Origin: Chondrosia reniformis
Lineage: Eukaryota > Porifera > Demospongiae > Chondrillida > Chondrillidae
Direction of reading: 5' to 3'
DNA: 64,000 nt
NCBI GenBank assembly: GCA_947172415.1
Contig: OX359191.1
Coordinates: forward strand, 5,704,001-5,768,000
Both the position numbers and the translations under genes were made by a program. This document shows, in pieces, positions 59,854 to 64,000 of the stretch. The notes beneath the pieces are model-generated. The model saw only the letters and a program-made list of their open reading frames with translations, had not been told where the DNA came from and searched no databases. Every line of letters begins with the position of its first letter. The first letter of the stretch is position 1.

Positions 59854-62106
59854 CCCTCCTGTACTTTATGTACGTATAACATATGTAAGTGCTATATGTA
59901 TGTATACACTCAATAGGTCGTCATCCCAAGCTCTCACTAGAGCAAATACGTAGGTGTTCCTAATGTAGTGATTGATATAATTTTCTTGAGAAACCTTAGG
60001 TTAAAAGTTCTATAGGGAACTAAATCTCTTACATTGGAATCTGTATGAATGGCCAGTCACCTGCATAGTGCAGCCAGATAGATAACATAGGTCCATAACT
60101 GGATTATGCAGGCTATACTCTGTTAAATACTCCCATAGGTTATCTTCTTTGATAATGAATTATTTCTAATACTTTAGTGTATTCTTTCATTGACCACATG
60201 ATTGCTTGTGTGGCTGCTATTATTCAATCAAATTCTCACTCTGAATATACTAGTATGGTCTCTAGAATAAGCTTGAAGGTTCTTTGAATCAGCAAGCAAT
60301 CCTTTAACTGCTATAATATCTACTGATTGTAAGCAGAATTAATATATGTACTATAAATGGCTAATACATATATTTCTAACTGCATATGAAAAGGACATGT
60401 AATGTCATTCATGATTGAAGGTGAAATCTCTCCTTGTGCTGTTTATGTATGCACGTATACTGTAAATGGAAATGGAATTTGATTGCAAATGCCTGTGCAA
60501 AGGCTATACGTAGGTTGTAAAGATATAGCCAAAGGAATTATTATGCCTGAATAACTAAGTGACAGAGAGTCACCACCAAAGTACACTGCACTGATGAGCT
60601 CTAAGGAGTGCAACACAGTCGCTGTGGCTCTTTGTTGATTTTGCATTTTGAATAACTGGGAGTGATCAGTGGTTGCCATGTAATAAGATATTCTTCCAAA
60701 CAAGATATGCATCACTTGTATATATAGCTCGACATGACAATTACAGTCACTGTGTTGTTTTTGAGGATAGCTGTAAGTACGTACAATATATGTGTACAAC
60801 TGTGGAATACATTCTTGTTAGCTTAATCTCTGATGTTTCATTTGCATACTCATTAGAAGTGGCTAGCTGTTTTACATTTCCTACAACTTTTGGTCAGTCA
60901 TTCTATGTATAGCTACATAGGTTGGGAGCAATACCAATGGTACTCTTATTCAAATATGGTGATGTTGATCAGATGTAGTGTATATACACTAAACATTTTA
61001 AAGGGCTCACAGATGACAATCACAAGTTACTGGTGCCAGAATACTTAAAAAATATACAAGCATTTTATACGTATAGATTTAACAATATGTATCTGATGTG
61101 ACCTAGCTTACTGTAACAGAATGGCCTATTGTGAGTTTACCGGTAATAAGCTGTTTATTTCACGTCTCTGAAGAGCTTGCTTCCATATTTGGAACTGATA
61201 TCTTCCTTAGGTCTTTAAGTTTGTCACATGTGACTTTTGGTCACATTTCCAATTTATGTTTCTTCTGTGACTATGATGTATTTCAAAAGAACTATATACC
61301 AAGTAATTGTTAACTATTTTAGGCATCATGGGTGCACTTCTTATATTACTTATGTTGTAGACCAGTTAATCTAAATTCACATCAATATACATTCCTAGTC
61401 ATGGTAGTAGTAGTGGAATGCTCATGAGAAAGGGAGTATAAGGAATAATCACAGGAAGTGTTGCCAAGCAACGAATAAAGAACTAGTCCTATGTACTAAG
61501 TCTGTACATATAGATACATCAGTACCTAATATCTAAAGGGTCCTAAAGAAGAGGGTGTTCTTGAAAATGCAATGTTGGCACTTAAATGTACTACGTATCT
61601 GTTACTGTTTGTTACAATTTGAACTGATGTAGTTGTACAATTTAATAGTTTGTTAGTGTATATAGCTATCTGTATTATGACAACCAAAAATTAGCATTAA
61701 AATTACAAAGGATTCAAGATAAAGAAAAAACAAAGGATCACTGATGAAGGGTGGAATTCCCAAAAACGGCTGTCTGACCCAGTGGAGAAGAAGATGAAAG
61801 AATGGAAAAGAAGGAAGACTTTAGGACCTGTATCTTCATCCAAAGCTCTCTTCAGGTTTAGTTCCCCTATAGGCTCTTTTACAGAATAGGCATAGCATTG
61901 TAGGAAAATGGTGTCTTAGATTTTTCATGTGGATGCCAAATAACACAGTGGAACTTTTATACACAATTATTGACACTCATAAATGCTTATATATGTGTGT
62001 ATATTATAAAAGTTTTACATGTGCTCTGTGTCCCCTGCCTGCTGACAGTCTACTAATAAACACTTACTGTTTTACCTCATGCTACAGTGTAGTACTCTTT
62101 GAACAG
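59854..62106. other. Upstream of MYRF: no supported exon
   Basis: The only clear feature is dispersed-repeat copy 4. The true first exons of MYRF may lie here or further left but were not recognised. Confidence 0.5.
61735..61915. repeat. Dispersed repeat, copy 4
   Basis: Reverse-complement match to 5728-5890 over nearly its full length, including GGCTGTCTGACCCAGTGGAG, AGGTTTAGTTCCCCTATAGG and ACAGAATAGGCATAGCA. Confidence 0.8.

Positions 62107-64000
<1,894 letters not shown>

Noticed and set aside
60443-60799. 118-codon minus-strand open frame
   Set aside because: Low-complexity codon usage, no domain, no convincing splice partners or signal peptide; probably chance.

Overview
The window reads as animal nuclear DNA, most likely from a demosponge (an Amphimedon queenslandica-like genome). 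It is AT-rich, with genes split by short GT-AG introns and many small repeats. The gene content is metazoan: MYRF, FAR1, ALG10, a BLTP3/UHRF1BP1-type lipid-transfer protein, a dynein light chain and LDL-receptor class A modules. A secreted short-chain collagen of the sponge C4 type points to Porifera. No bacterial, viral or organellar block was seen. Exon models were built by hand from splice signals, reading frame and remembered family sequences; no search was run.

Layout. 1-7509 (-): N-terminal two thirds of a BLTP3 (UHRF1BP1-like) gene, eight exons, running off the left edge. 7715-7930: a 34-bp tandem repeat. 8065-16388 (-): ALG10, nine exons, with an intronless TRAF-like RING/MATH gene (8948-10153, -) nested in one intron and a 28-bp minisatellite in another. 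16691-26199 (+): fatty acyl-CoA reductase, eleven exons closing in frame at 522 residues, head-to-head with ALG10 and 302 bp away; a secreted collagen gene (20612-21508, -) lies antisense in its third intron. 26793-29357 (-): two tandem two-exon ubiquitin-like genes. 29789-34677 and 41718-43103 (-): four intronless genes joining a RING1-IBR-like zinc module to a TKL-like protein kinase. Between the third and fourth are a dynein light chain (36497-36766, -) and decayed transposon pieces (LINE, THAP, ZMYM/QRICH-like). 43104-50027 is gene-poor. 50028-52894 (+): secreted protein with three LDLa repeats. 53-62 kb: repeats plus a weak two-exon candidate. 62107-64000 (+): first recognisable exons of MYRF, reaching the start of its DNA-binding domain and running off the right edge.

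The most unusual part is 26.8-43.1 kb. Ubiquitin-like proteins sit beside four RING-IBR-kinase fusions, all on one strand. The fusions keep a RING1+IBR half resembling RBR ubiquitin ligases, but where RBR enzymes carry the catalytic RING2 they carry a complete kinase domain. Two of them share a 411-bp block of about 98.5% identity limited to the zinc module, while their kinase halves have diverged, which suggests gene conversion. A working link between the ubiquitin-like proteins and the kinases is inference only.

The repeats include hAT-like miniature elements with CAGGG ends and 5-bp target duplications, a second terminal-inverted-repeat family, a four-copy dispersed repeat, tRNA-derived SINEs and several minisatellites, mostly in introns and gene-poor stretches.
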